Source: Chryseobacterium luquanense (GTDB lineage Bacteria; Bacteroidota; Bacteroidia; Flavobacteriales; Weeksellaceae). From it: a stretch of DNA of 64,000 nt. The translations under genes were made by a program, and so were the position numbers. Below are positions 18,061 through 26,752 of this stretch, piece by piece; position 1 is the stretch's first letter; every line of letters begins with the position of its first letter. Location of the stretch: positions 1 through 64,000 of the forward strand of contig NZ_JAOVZV010000001.1 of assembly GCF_026460945.1 (NCBI RefSeq). Reading direction: 5' to 3'. The notes beneath the pieces were generated by a model that worked only from the letters and a program-made list of their open reading frames with translations, searched no databases and was not told the DNA's origin.

Positions 18061-18534
18061 CTATTTTCCTTTCTCACGTTGAAGTTCGGCGGCTATTTTA
18101 ATTGCATGACGGACCCTTGGATAAGTTCCGCAACGGCAAATATTTCCTGACATCGCATTATCGATGTCTACATCAGTGGGATTTGGATTTTCTCTCAACA
18201 GAACTACCGCTGACATAATCTGACCGGAATGACAATAACCACACTGAGGAACATCAATTTCCTGCCATGCCTTTTGTACAGGATGATCGTTGTTTTCAGA
18301 CAGTCCTTCTATTGTGGTGATGTTCTTTCCTTCTGCACGCTTGACCTTCGTTACACAGGAACGCACCGCTTCACCATCTAGATGAATCACGCACGCACCA
18401 CACTGTGCTACTCCACATCCGAATTTTGTACCTGTAAGGCCAGCAAGATCCCGAATTGCCCAAAGAAGCGGCATGTTTTCATCGGCATCTACCGTATAAT
18501 CTTTTTTATTAATTTTTAATGTAGTTATGGCCAT
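18061..18534 (-). CDS. iorA: Isoquinoline 1-oxidoreductase-like 2Fe-2S subunit
   Basis: Small 2Fe-2S subunit, 157 residues. The ferredoxin-type motif CGVAQCGAC with a later VRSC binds the first cluster, and CGYCHSGQ with CRCGTYPR binds the second. The CGYCHSG form rather than CGYCTPG is typical of the Ior/cytochrome-linked class. No signal peptide, so it would be exported together with IorB in its Tat-type folded state. First gene of the long minus-strand run; no clear promoter box could be chosen upstream. Confidence 0.88.
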   Translation of the reverse strand: MAITTLKINKKDYTVDADENMPLLWAIRDLAGLTGTKFGCGVAQCGACVIHLDGEAVRSCVTKVKRAEGKNITTIEGLSENNDHPVQKAWQEIDVPQCGYCHSGQIMSAVVLLRENPNPTDVDIDNAMSGNICRCGTYPRVRHAIKIAAELQREKGK

Positions 18535-19158
18535 TTTATATTTTTTGAGGTTGATATATTTGATTGATACACGTCCGGAATTTGACTGTATACAAATATC
18601 GTGAAATTAATATGTCTTTTGATTATACATATTACTGTTTGGCTTACCAATATTACTGAATTATAAAGTCGTTCAAAATTCTTTTATTAAATAATCTCCA
18701 CGCGCATATCATATTAGAAAACGTTCCTTTTCATGGAATAAACCTCAAAAACAGCTTTGTATTCAATACCAGGATTACCTGAAGAACTGAATCTGCCAGC
18801 ACTCAATTTCAGACTCATTAAAAAAATATTCCTGGAGCACAGAAATATATTCTTATAAAAGTATTTTCCTGAAAAGTGCGTGTTTTCTTAGATCAATAAA
18901 ATCATCAGCGATGTTGCTATTAATTATGCCTTAAATACCGACGGCAGTTGATATTATTTTTTAAGGAAAAAGTTGGTGTGAATACCTAACAACTGCGGGA
19001 GTCTGAAATAAATGTTATGACGATATAGTTGATCTTTCTTGATGGTGAAGAAGAAGAACTAAGGCAGGGAAATTCTTTAGCAACTCCTATAGATGGTCAC
19101 AATATCGTCGAAGTAAAACGTAAACTTTCATCTCGATCACGGTTTTCTCGAGAATAAA
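18535..19158. other. Intergenic region upstream of iorA
   Basis: About 620 bases with no supported gene. A short plus-strand frame around 19040-19158 is rich in Glu, Arg and Ser but has stop codons just upstream and resembles nothing I know. The minus-strand promoter of iorA should lie near 18540-18620. The rest may be decayed sequence from the island's rearrangement. Confidence 0.45.
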
Positions 19159-19188
19159 AAAGAGCAAATCATTAATGACCTGCTCTTT
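19159..19188 (-). terminator. Terminator of the cold-shock gene
   Basis: AAAGAGCA (19159-19166) and TGCTCTTT (19181-19188) form an 8-bp stem with a 14-base loop, followed on the minus strand by a run of T (complement of 19155-19160). It lies just downstream of the csp stop codon. Confidence 0.8.
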
Positions 19189-19214
19189 ATACCATATGAT
19201 GGCTGTTAAATGAG

Positions 19215-19406
19215 TTACGCTATTTTAACGTTAACTGCATTAACTCCTTTATTTCCATTTTGTAATTCGAATGTTACGACATCATTTTCACGAATGTTAT
19301 CTACCAAACCTGAAGTGTGTACGAAAACGTCTTGTCCACCTGTAGATGGAGTAATAAAACCAAATCCTTTTGTTTCGTTAAAGAATTTTACTGTTCATTG
19401 TTGCAT
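19215..19406 (-). pseudogene. Cold-shock protein (CspA family) with an in-frame stop at codon 4
   Basis: The minus strand reads as a full-length 63-residue cold-shock protein, including the KGFGFI and DVFVH RNA-binding motifs, from an ATG at 19406 to TAA at 19215. Codon 4 is TGA (19395-19397) where the family has Gly (GGA), a single-base change. No ATG, GTG or TTG in frame after the stop could restart the protein before the first RNA-binding motif. Everything else is intact: terminator, long leader and promoter. The stop therefore looks recent, or is a sequencing error. The cold-shock domain binds single-stranded RNA and DNA as an RNA chaperone. Confidence 0.85.
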
Positions 19407-19646
19407 TGTATATTTATTTAAAAAATTATTGTTTTCTTTTTGTTAGGATTAAAAAATCCATTGCTTTGATCAAAATCAATACTATAATAAATTTTTGAAA
19501 GAAAAAATTGGATGTAATAGAATTTAAGAGTGAAAATCAAACTTCTTAAAAGGTAGAGCACCTAAAATATTATTGACAAAATTGAGCGGCTGTACTAATT
19601 TCTACGGATAAATTCCTGTCAGATTTCCAGTGGCCTTATTATTTTA

Positions 19647-19676
19647 CAAAGGTATGGTAAATAAATGACCCCCAAA
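19647..19676 (-). promoter_or_regulatory. Bacteroidetes-type promoter of the cold-shock gene
   Basis: On the minus strand TTTG (19676-19673) is followed after 18 bases by TACCTTTG (19654-19647), matching the -33 and -7 boxes of Bacteroidetes. Transcription would start near 19640, giving a leader of about 235 bases before the csp start, as is common for cold-shock genes. Confidence 0.6.
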
Positions 19677-19950
19677 CCATTATTTCTAAATAATTAGGAA
19701 TTAGTCACTTATTGTTTTTTTATTCATCAGATTCTAATTTTCTTTATCTTAAAACAAACATCTCTATAAAAGTTGATGGTGAGAAGATACAGGCTAATCG
19801 TCTATTTCATTGTCATTATTAACTTAAAAAAAGTTATTCTTGAAATTATTCTCGAGCCGTGTTAACCCGAAAAAAATTACAGAAATAACTTTTTGTTTTA
19901 AAATTGTTAACCGCCCAGTTGTATAAGATGGCATCACAATTTATATTGAT
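19677..19950. other. Intergenic region, no gene seen
   Basis: AT-rich sequence between the csp promoter and the end of the duplicated iorB fragment. No open frame, RNA or clear hairpin could be supported. Confidence 0.4.
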
Positions 19951-20715
19951 CTACACTTTTGATAATTTAAAAGGCAATTTACGGATTCTTTTTCCTGTAA
20001 GATCAAAGATTGCATTGGTTAATGCAGAAGCCAACGGTGGTAATCCAGGTTCGCCTACTCCGCCGGCATCTTCGTCATTATCCATCACGAAAACTTCAAT
20101 GGGTGGAATATCATTAATTCTCGGCATCGGATAAGCATCAAAATTCTTCTGCTCGGTTTTTCTGTCTTTAAAAATAATTTCATGAAAGGCTGCAGCACCC
20201 AGTCCCATTATAACATAACCTTCCACCTGAGCTTTGATAATATCCGGATTGACGTACCAGCCGCAATCCATCACCGTCCAGACCTTATCTATTTTTACAC
20301 CGCCATTAGGATTTTTGGAAACTTTGACCACATGTCCCACCGCAGATTCGAAACATTCTGTAATGGCAACGCCAAAACCTTCATTCTTTTTATGTTTCTT
20401 CCAGCCGGAAACTTCTTCCAGTTTATCAATAAGTTTATGCGTACCTTCATCTAAATATTCTCTTCGAAATGCTAACAGATCTTTTCCTGCCTCATGCGAT
20501 AATTCATCTAAAAAACTTTCATAAGCAAAACCATTTGTTGATGCATAAACAGACCGCCACCACATGCTTGGAATTGAAATTTCAAAGGGTACTTCTGCAA
20601 AACTTACATTTTTAATATTCTCAAAGTACGGCTCCAGAAAATCTTCGCTGGTGCTTCGGTTTGCCTTCCTCTTTGCAAATTCTTCGCGCCATTGATCATT
20701 ATTTTGTCCTGACAT
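19951..20715 (-). pseudogene. Partial second copy of iorB (C-terminal 254 codons)
   Basis: This frame matches residues 465-718 of the iorB product at 15202-17358 over its whole length, with roughly 25 amino-acid differences counted by eye (about 90 percent identity). It begins at the internal MSGQNND and keeps GGVGEPG and the C-terminal end. It lacks the signal peptide, the hammerhead domain and half of the Mo-cofactor domain, so it cannot be an active enzyme. Similarity to iorB stops at about 20716, where the sequence becomes the rteC remnant. The divergence shows it is not a recent copy; it may descend from a second ior cluster lost by recombination. Confidence 0.9.
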
Positions 20716-21380
20716 TCATTAAAACAGTTGGTTTGATGAAGTGCATAAAGTAATTCGGTCAATTCCAATTTGGGAGCTGTCCATTCAAGTTTTCTGATAT
20801 GTCTTATAGAATTTTCCTGATTGTCATCGGAATTGATCTTACTTGTTAAATATCCGTCAATAAAGTCGTTGGCGATAATCTGTGAGACCAAATGATCGTG
20901 GGAAGTTGAAAATTCCACATTATAATTGTAAAGTTCAGGACTTAGCTTTAATTTAAAGTCAAATTTGAATCGGATAAAGTATTTTTTATCCAAAAAAGTA
21001 GATTTTCGACGATAACAACTGATAAATTCTTTCTCTTCGCTATAGAAATATAAAAGATTATTTCTCTCACTCTCATAATAGGATCTGAATGCCATTGGAT
21101 AGATAAAAGGCTTCGATGCTTCTATCGATAGAATTTTGGAATAATAGATGTAAATCGCCACAAACTGGTGCTTAGTATTTTTAAAAAAGTAAATATCCTC
21201 GCTACAGTCTGCAAATTGATATTGCCTAAAAATAATTTTCAGCTACCTTATGGTCGCATCAGTTTCCATCAAGAGCTCCTCAGCCCTGCTGATCATCTCA
21301 TTCTCACCTATGTTGATCTGATCCAAATTTGTTATTAAATGTTCCACAGCCAATCAACTTTCTTTTAAATTGTTGTCCAT
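20716..21380 (-). pseudogene. rteC remnant (conjugative transposon regulator)
   Basis: A single minus-strand frame from ATG at 21380 reads as an RteC-like protein. The recognisable part is the C-terminal LEWTAPKLELTELLYALHQTNCFN and the middle FRQYQFADCSEDIYFFKN. The frame is broken by TGA at 21354-21356 and TAG at 21243-21245, and its 3' end is cut off where the iorB fragment begins. RteC controls excision and transfer functions in Bacteroides conjugative transposons. With the broken integrase at 0.6-1.6 kb it marks a dead integrative element. Confidence 0.75.
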
Positions 21381-21599
21381 CCATACGTTTCATTTTCGTT
21401 ACGTAAAAATCGGACTAAAAAATAGAATTTAATCCTCATACAGCTCTTCGAGACTCTTTCTTTCAAAATCTGTCGGGCCAATTCAATTGATTTTCAACAA
21501 GTAGTTAGAAAAGCATTCTAATTCTTTATTCAACATTCCAGTTCAACATACAAATAGCTACAATTAAAATGCAATAATTATCTAAAATATTTATTATTT
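21381..21599. other. Intergenic region between rteC remnant and XRE gene
   Basis: AT-rich sequence with no supported gene. It contains the upstream part of the regulator promoter region; I see no strong TAnnTTTG box. Confidence 0.4.
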
Positions 21600-21614
21600 G
21601 TAAAATTTATTTAC
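21600..21614. promoter_or_regulatory. GTAAA-N5-TTTAC palindrome upstream of the XRE gene
   Basis: GTAAA ATTTA TTTAC is a perfect inverted repeat with a 5-base centre; it extends outward as TTTGTAAA and TTTACAAA (21597-21617). It lies about 70 bases before the XRE-cupin start. A related TTTAC-N5-GTAAA element lies downstream of the same gene. An autoregulatory operator is the likely role, by inference. Confidence 0.5.
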
Positions 21615-21683
21615 AAAACCGGTTTATTTATTTCCTATTTTTACAATCAATTAGGTAAATAATAGCTTGAAATAGTAAATAAT

Positions 21684-22259
21684 ATGAGTGATTTTTTAAT
21701 AGGTATCGGAAAAAGACTAAAAGATATTCGAAAGAAAAACAATCTTACCATCAATGATCTTGCTTCGAAAGCTCATGTGAGCAACGGTTTGGTTTCCAGA
21801 ATAGAGAATGGGAGGACGATTCCGTCATTGCCTGTTTTGCTTGAATTGATACAGTCTTTGGATATTGATGCAAGTTATTTTTTTGAGGGTGTTGAGAAAA
21901 AATCTAATGCAAAATTCATTTTTGTTCCTAAAGAAAATCAGCAGGTTATCGAAAAAGAGGTAGAAGCTGAAGGATTTAAATACATGCATATTTTTAGCAA
22001 AAGCCTTCATTCATTAGGCTTTGAAGCGGTTTTGTTGACCTTAGAACCCAATTCTAAAAGAGATAAAGTGATTACGGATGCCTGGGAATTTAAATATATT
22101 TTAAAAGGTAAAGTGAAATATATCATTGATAATGAAGAAATTGAGCTTAATAAAGGTGATTCACTGTATTTCAATGGAAAATTACCGCACGTTCCGGTCA
22201 GTATTTCCGACGAAGATTGTATGATGTTGGTGCTTTATTTTTACTCAGATAAAAGCTAA
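21684..22259 (+). CDS. XRE-family regulator with C-terminal cupin domain
   Basis: Transcription factor of 191 residues. Residues 8-62 form an XRE helix-turn-helix (GKRLKDIRKKNNLTINDLA, SNGLVSRIENG), and residues about 110-188 form a small-molecule-binding cupin (EFKYILKGKVKY, NKGDSLYFNGKLPHVP). This architecture commonly senses a metabolite and controls the neighbouring catabolic genes. The next genes on the same strand form an outer-membrane receptor and catabolic cluster, and TTTAC/GTAAA repeats occur on both sides of this gene, so it probably regulates itself and the receptor operon. It ends in its own terminator. Confidence 0.9.
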   Translation: MSDFLIGIGKRLKDIRKKNNLTINDLASKAHVSNGLVSRIENGRTIPSLPVLLELIQSLDIDASYFFEGVEKKSNAKFIFVPKENQQVIEKEVEAEGFKYMHIFSKSLHSLGFEAVLLTLEPNSKRDKVITDAWEFKYILKGKVKYIIDNEEIELNKGDSLYFNGKLPHVPVSISDEDCMMLVLYFYSDKS

Positions 22260-22295
22260 AATATCATATAATTTTTATTTTTTCCAAAACAAAAG

Positions 22296-22310
22296 TTTAC
22301 AAATAGTAAA
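22296..22310. promoter_or_regulatory. TTTAC-N5-GTAAA palindrome after the XRE gene
   Basis: TTTAC AAATA GTAAA is a perfect 5-5-5 inverted repeat made of the same half-sites as the element at 21600-21614, in the opposite orientation. It lies between the XRE stop codon and its terminator. It may be an additional regulator site or a chance AT-rich match. Confidence 0.35.
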
Positions 22311-22368
22311 ATTTAGTATTCTATATATTTAAGACTGTTAATATAAATTCTACATTTTATGATCAAAC

Positions 22369-22398
22369 AAAATGAACTACTCACAAGTAGTTCATTTT
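22369..22398 (+). terminator. Terminator of the XRE gene
   Basis: A perfect 13-bp stem (22369-22381 with 22386-22398) closes a CACA loop and runs into T-rich sequence. It separates the regulator transcript from the receptor operon, which therefore needs its own promoter between 22400 and 22596. Confidence 0.85.
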
Positions 22399-22538
22399 TC
22401 ATTTATTTAAATAACTCTCTTTTAAACAATGTTTTAATATATTTCAATACTAAAATTTCAATGTATTAAGTGTCATAAATCCGTAAGATTGAGTTAATAA
22501 TCACCAGTAATTTATTAAATATAAATTAATATTGAAAA

Positions 22539-22594
22539 TTTACATATATTAAAATTATTAAGTTGTTTTGCAATAGAAATTTAATATATGTAAA
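22539..22594. promoter_or_regulatory. 15-bp perfect inverted repeat just before the receptor start codon
   Basis: TTTACATATATTAAA (22539-22553) and TTTAATATATGTAAA (22580-22594) are exact reverse complements separated by 26 bases. The second arm ends two bases before the ATG at 22597. It could be a pair of operator sites for the XRE-cupin regulator, since it contains the same TTTAC/GTAAA half-site, or a leader hairpin that hides the ribosome-binding region. Both are inferences; the repeat itself is directly seen. Confidence 0.6.
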
Positions 22595-22596
22595 CA

Positions 22597-25422
22597 ATGG
22601 AAGCAATTATAAAAAAATCTTTATTTCCTCTTTTTGCCTGCTGTACGATATTTGTATCGGCTCAAAAACAAATTGTCACCGGAACAGTTTCAGATAACAG
22701 TCAGCCACTTCCTGGCGCAACGGTTAAAATCAATGGAAGCTCAAAAATTGTAATTACAGATGTTGACGGAAAATTCTCTGTCAATGATCTTAAGCCTGGT
22801 CACTACGATTTACAGTTTACATACATTGGTTATGAACCTCAAAATATGACGGTTGATTTGATATCAGATCAGTCGCTTGATTTGGGAATCATTTCAATGT
22901 TTCAGAAACAGAAGAATATTGATGAAGTTGTAGTCACAGGTTCTTTAAAAAACAGTGAAGCGCGTGCTTTGAATATGCAGAAAAACGCAATCAATATTTC
23001 AAACGTCATTGCCTCAGACGGTATCGGAAAACTACCGGACAGAAACGCTGCTGAAACCGTACAAAGAGTTCAGGGAGTTTCCATCGAGCGTGATCAGGGC
23101 GAAGGAAGATTTGTTTCTCTAAGAGGACTTCCTCCATTCTGGGCTTCCACAACGATTAATGGAAACAGACTTCCGACAGCTGAAGAAGAAACCACTTCCA
23201 GAGCTACAGCATTTGACTTTTTCCCGACAGAACTGATTTCTTACGTACATGTCAACAAATCTTTCACTCCCGACATGGAAGCAGACGGAATTGGCGGAGG
23301 TGTGAATTTTATCACCAAAACTCCTCCGATGAAAACTGAGTTCAGAGGAACTTTAGGAACAGGTTACAATGCAAAATCTGATAAAGGAGTTTACAACCTT
23401 GGATTATTGTACGGAGGACGTACGAAAGATAAAAAATTCGGATATCTTGTTAATTTTTCGCACTTCATCAGAAACTGGTCAACGGATAATTTTGAAGCCA
23501 GAAGAAGTGGTGACGAAGGAGTCTTCAGAATGGAACTTCGTGATTACAACGGAGTAAGAAAAACCACGGGAGCGAATGCAGCTTTAGAATACGTGTTGTC
23601 TCCGAAAAGCACCTTATATCTTAAAGGAATGTACGGAACACTTTCTGACGATGAAACGCATTATAAACACAGAGTGAGATTCGATAAATTCAGTGCGGCC
23701 AACAACACGGCAAGAGTTGAGCTTCAGAATATTCACAATTTACTGATCACAGAACTGACTTCGGTTTCTTTGGGCGGAGTTCATCAACTGAACAAAAGTA
23801 AAATCGACTGGGATCTTTCGTATTACAACAACCTTTTCAAGTATGGAAATATTCCGGATAAGCAGAATAATTCTTATTATGTCATTAAATATACTCAGAA
23901 CGGTGTAGGTATTAATCCGAATTATATTTCAGATAAAGGAAATGGTCCCAGAGCTTACTGGAAGGCTGATGGTGGAAAGTTGGATTTAAAGGATCCTGAT
24001 GCATTATTTGGTTTTTACAGTGATCCGAACTTTAAAATGGATGCCGGACAAATGAGATTCACCGATTTGGAATTCTACAAAGTGTACGTTCAGGAAAAAG
24101 ATAAAATCGTTGCAGGTTTCAATCATGAAATCACAGCCTCTGATAAATTAACTTTAAAATACGGATTAAAATACCGAGATAAAGAACGCAACGCGCGCTT
24201 TTCTGATATTTTCTATAATTGGTCAAACGGAACGGCTCCATTATTATCAGATTTCAGTCAGCATATCACCACTCAACCTGGAGGTGCGAATTATCTGAGC
24301 GAGTTGAATACGAATATCGGAAACACTTTCGGTCCGGTACTTTCCACTGGCGGAATGGATCAGTTCTGGTTCCAGAATCAGGGAAATTTAACCATAAACA
24401 AAACCGATTCTGAAGCACTGGAATACAACAAAGCATTGGGAAGAAATTTCGCCGTTTTTGAAAAACATGCGGATGCCTACGGAATGGGAACTTACAAAAT
24501 CAATGACAGAATAACCATTTTGGGAGGTTTAAGATTATCCAACACGCACACCAAAGTAAAAGGTTACAATGTTATTAAAGATGTCTTAACACCTGTGGAA
24601 AATAGCAAAAACTATCTTGCGGTCTTACCGATGCTGCATTTGAAATACATGATCAGTGATAAAACCAATCTGCGATTTGCTGCAACACGTACGTTCTCAA
24701 GACCAAATTTCGGCGATTTAACTCCTGGCGGAACTTACATCGAAGCGGACAATGAGTTTAAAGGTGGAAATCCAAACCTGAACCCGACATATTCTGTCAA
24801 CCTTGATTTAATGGCTGAATATTACTTCTCCAATGTCGGGATTTTGTGCGGTGGCGTTTTCTATAAATCAATTACAGACCCTATTTTTCAGGATTCTTTT
24901 ATCGGAAATTATAATGGAATCAATGGCGTACAGTTCAGTGCTCCCAACAACGGAAAAGCAGCATGGCTCGGTGGAATCGAACTGGGAATCAACAGAAGAT
25001 TTGATTTTCTTCCAGGCTTCCTGCAATATTTCGGAACGCAGCTGAATGCTACCTTCATGACTTCTGAAATGGAAAAACCAAGTGGCAGAATGGTAAAACT
25101 TCCTTATCAGGCGAAAGAACTGTACAATATTCAACTGTTTTTCGAGAAAAAAGGGTTTAATGCAAGACTGGCTTACAACCACAAAGGGAAGTTTGCAGTG
25201 GAGTATGCTGAAGAAGATCTTTACGATTCCTACTACGGAAAATACAGCAATCTTGACTTTGGAACCTCATACCAAATCAATAAGCACATCACGGTTTTTG
25301 CTGATGTCAACAATATTCTGAACAAACCTTTGATCTATCATTTCGGAAAAGATGAGCAAAGACCGGAGCAGGTAGAATATTACGGTGTACGAGGAAATAT
25401 CGGAGTCAAACTTAATTTCTAA
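22597..25422 (+). CDS. TonB-dependent outer-membrane receptor
   Basis: Receptor of 941 residues. After a signal peptide (about 1-22, ending VSAQ) comes a carboxypeptidase-like regulatory domain (about 25-100, GTVSDNSQPLPGATVKI), then the plug domain (about 105-245) with the GKLPDRNAAETVQRVQGVSI segment typical of the TIGR01782-like class, then the beta-barrel ending in the aromatic residue of VKLNF. It imports a substrate over the outer membrane with TonB energy. No SusD partner follows, unlike polysaccharide loci. The genes that follow point to a phosphonate or other organophosphorus ligand. The stop is three bases before the transporter start. Confidence 0.92.
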   Translation: MEAIIKKSLFPLFACCTIFVSAQKQIVTGTVSDNSQPLPGATVKINGSSKIVITDVDGKFSVNDLKPGHYDLQFTYIGYEPQNMTVDLISDQSLDLGIISMFQKQKNIDEVVVTGSLKNSEARALNMQKNAINISNVIASDGIGKLPDRNAAETVQRVQGVSIERDQGEGRFVSLRGLPPFWASTTINGNRLPTAEEETTSRATAFDFFPTELISYVHVNKSFTPDMEADGIGGGVNFITKTPPMKTEFRGTLGTGYNAKSDKGVYNLGLLYGGRTKDKKFGYLVNFSHFIRNWSTDNFEARRSGDEGVFRMELRDYNGVRKTTGANAALEYVLSPKSTLYLKGMYGTLSDDETHYKHRVRFDKFSAANNTARVELQNIHNLLITELTSVSLGGVHQLNKSKIDWDLSYYNNLFKYGNIPDKQNNSYYVIKYTQNGVGINPNYISDKGNGPRAYWKADGGKLDLKDPDALFGFYSDPNFKMDAGQMRFTDLEFYKVYVQEKDKIVAGFNHEITASDKLTLKYGLKYRDKERNARFSDIFYNWSNGTAPLLSDFSQHITTQPGGANYLSELNTNIGNTFGPVLSTGGMDQFWFQNQGNLTINKTDSEALEYNKALGRNFAVFEKHADAYGMGTYKINDRITILGGLRLSNTHTKVKGYNVIKDVLTPVENSKNYLAVLPMLHLKYMISDKTNLRFAATRTFSRPNFGDLTPGGTYIEADNEFKGGNPNLNPTYSVNLDLMAEYYFSNVGILCGGVFYKSITDPIFQDSFIGNYNGINGVQFSAPNNGKAAWLGGIELGINRRFDFLPGFLQYFGTQLNATFMTSEMEKPSGRMVKLPYQAKELYNIQLFFEKKGFNARLAYNHKGKFAVEYAEEDLYDSYYGKYSNLDFGTSYQINKHITVFADVNNILNKPLIYHFGKDEQRPEQVEYYGVRGNIGVKLNF

Positions 25423-25425
25423 ACG

Positions 25426-26742
25426 ATGATGACCTCTCCATCAAAAAACAACACAGTGAGTGTAACTCTGAAAGCTGCCATCGCTGCTTTCGGGGTCTAC
25501 TTCTGCATGTATGCTTTCAGAAAACCTTTTGCGGTGGCCTCTTTCAGTAACCTGGAATTCTTTGGTTTTGATTATAAAATTTTAATCATCATTGCACAGG
25601 CAGTAGGATATTTTATTTCAAAATTTATCGGGATTAAATTTATCTCTGAACTGAAACCTCAGAAAAGAATCCTTTTCCTTTTGGTTTTCATAGGAATTGC
25701 TGAGCTTGCTTTGTTCGGATTTGCAGTCGTTCCTGCACCCTACAATATTCTGTTCATGTTCATCAATGGAATTCCTCTGGGAATGATCTGGGGAATCGTT
25801 TTCTCCTACATTGAAGGAAGAAAAACCACAGAAATCATCGGTTTGTTTCTCTGTTCAAGCTTTGTCGTTTCTTCAGGTGTGGTAAAATCTGCCGGGAAAT
25901 TTTTAATGGACAGCTTCGGGATTACAGAATTCTGGATGCCGTTTGCCACAGGCTTACTCTTCATCATTCCTCTGATTGTTTTTGCAGTTCTGTTAAATAA
26001 AACTCCAGCTCCGGATGAAGAAGATATTGCCTTAAAAAAAGAAAGAAAACCTTTGAGCGAAGAGGAAAGAAGTTCGTTGGTAAAGAAATTTTTCCTTCCG
26101 TTGGTCAGCATTACTGTTCTTTATATCTGTCTGACAGTTTTAAGGGATTTCCGTGATAATTTCAGCCGGGAGATCTGGGACGAAATGAGCGGCACTGCAG
26201 ACAGTTCGGTTTTCACACTCACTGAAATTCCTATTTCCATCATGGTTTTACTGATCCTGGGATTGATGGTGAAAGTTAAAAATAACAGAAAAGCATTTGC
26301 TTACTATCATTACATTCTTTTTGGCGGAATTATTTTAGTGGCGTTCTCCACGATTTTATTTCAGGGCAACATTATTTCACCATTTTTATGGATGACGGTA
26401 TCGGGTTTCGGGATGTATCTCTGCTATATTCCTTTTAACGGAATTTATTTCGACCGGATGATTGCTGCTTTTAAAATTAAAGGAAATGTAGGATTCTTCA
26501 TCTATTTTGTCGATGCCTTCGGATATTTAGGAAGTGTTTCAGTATTGTTTCTCAAAAATTTAGGTTCACAGGACCGCTCATGGCTTCAGTTTTACATTCA
26601 TCTTAATTATATTATCGCAGCAGTTGTTCTCATTTTTTCGGTGATTGCTTTTTTGGCTTTTCAAAAGAAATCAGGATCAAAATCCGGTGCAGACAACGGA
26701 GAAACATCACAGCCGATTCGTTTCGGTGCTTTTAAAATTTAA
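25426..26742 (+). CDS. DUF5690 family MFS-like transporter
   Basis: Membrane protein of 438 residues with about twelve hydrophobic segments, recognised as the DUF5690 family by the N-terminal AAFGVYFCMYAFRKPF region, which also resembles the start of GlpT-like organophosphate permeases. A charged loop lies near residues 195-225. It is the second gene of the operon and would carry the ligand over the inner membrane. The substrate is unknown; context suggests a phosphonate or organophosphate. The start overlaps nothing and follows the receptor stop by three bases. Confidence 0.85.
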   Translation: MMTSPSKNNTVSVTLKAAIAAFGVYFCMYAFRKPFAVASFSNLEFFGFDYKILIIIAQAVGYFISKFIGIKFISELKPQKRILFLLVFIGIAELALFGFAVVPAPYNILFMFINGIPLGMIWGIVFSYIEGRKTTEIIGLFLCSSFVVSSGVVKSAGKFLMDSFGITEFWMPFATGLLFIIPLIVFAVLLNKTPAPDEEDIALKKERKPLSEEERSSLVKKFFLPLVSITVLYICLTVLRDFRDNFSREIWDEMSGTADSSVFTLTEIPISIMVLLILGLMVKVKNNRKAFAYYHYILFGGIILVAFSTILFQGNIISPFLWMTVSGFGMYLCYIPFNGIYFDRMIAAFKIKGNVGFFIYFVDAFGYLGSVSVLFLKNLGSQDRSWLQFYIHLNYIIAAVVLIFSVIAFLAFQKKSGSKSGADNGETSQPIRFGAFKI

Positions 26743-26752
26743 AAAAATAAAT

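Noticed and set aside
19951..20715. Second iorB as a functional enzyme
   Set aside because: It lacks the first 464 residues including the signal, hammerhead domain and part of the cofactor domain.
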